Source: Thiobacillus sp. UBA2186 (GTDB taxonomy: Bacteria > Pseudomonadota > Gammaproteobacteria > Burkholderiales > Thiobacillaceae). Taken from it: 12,985 nt of DNA. Positions 12,936 to 12,985 of this stretch are shown piece by piece (the first letter of the stretch is position 1; the number at the start of each line of letters is the position of its first letter). The stretch lies in NCBI GenBank assembly GCA_002327405.1, contig DCVO01000102.1, forward strand, positions 8,754 to 21,738, in the 5' to 3' direction. The notes below the pieces were generated by a model that was not told the origin of the DNA, made no database searches, and saw only the letters and a program-made list of their open reading frames with translations. Both the position numbers and the translations under genes were made by a program.

Positions 12936-12985
12936 TTTTGGCTTGCGCCGAAACTAGCAAGCTCGTTTTGGCTTGCGCCGAAACT
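12936..12985 (+). repeat. 30-base tandem repeat of small hairpins, cut by the window end
   Basis: TTTTGGCTTGCGCCGAAACT occurs at 12936-12955 and again, identical, at 12966-12985, the last base of the window. The spacing is 30 bases, with AGCAAGCTCG between the copies. Each copy folds as TTTTGGC, loop TTGC, GCCGAAA (7-base stem with one G-T pair). The array may continue beyond the window. It could be part of an insertion-element end or an intergenic repeat family. Confidence 0.7.

Noticed and set aside
12936..12985. CRISPR array
   Set aside because: The between-copy segment is only 10 bases and just two copies are visible; this is a tandem repeat, not repeats with unique 30-base spacers.

Overview
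The window is GC-rich, densely coded and bacterial, and looks like Betaproteobacteria (Nitrosomonadales/Rhodocyclales-like). This is judged from the style of DapC, DapD and FeoB and from the dapC/dapD neighbourhood. It is inference from protein character, not a database match. No rRNA, tRNA, CRISPR array or complete insertion sequence was found.

Left part (1-2288, minus strand): a succinylase-pathway lysine/diaminopimelate cluster. dapC is followed by two small exported paralogues and then by dapD, which runs off the left edge. The first small paralogue (92 aa) is intact. The second (94 aa if repaired) overlaps it by TGATG and is broken by two apparent one-base losses, both in G runs. Divergent from dapC, only 27 bases away, is a DMT/EamA transporter gene that overlaps a VOC (glyoxalase-fold) gene.

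Middle (3586-5666): a 345-base non-coding stretch holds the stranded 5' end of a lost minus-strand gene with its Shine-Dalgarno still intact. Next come two overlapping metallo-beta-lactamase-fold genes. The first product is probably exported; the second is a UPF0282-like cytoplasmic protein.

Right part (5735-11746, minus strand): the most striking region. A compact cluster reads GYD-domain protein, 69-aa helical protein, SufC-like ATPase with a C-terminal cysteine motif (SmsC type), single SufB/SufD-like scaffold (SmsB type), two half-length COG0701 permeases, FeoA and FeoB. From the 69-aa gene to feoB every junction overlaps by 4 or 8 bases, so this should be one translationally coupled transcript. 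It links ferrous iron import to a minimal two-component Fe-S scaffold, with a split permease of unknown substrate between them. An exported DsrE-family protein with a CxxC motif lies 134 bases downstream.

Divergent from this operon is a HypE/PurM-like (AIR synthase-related) protein that lacks the C-terminal cysteine of true HypE. The 128-base shared intergenic region carries a perfect 13-base AT-rich palindrome and a GC-rich hairpin. The last ~100 bases contain a 30-base-period tandem repeat of small hairpins, probably the edge of a repeat or mobile element that continues outside the window.
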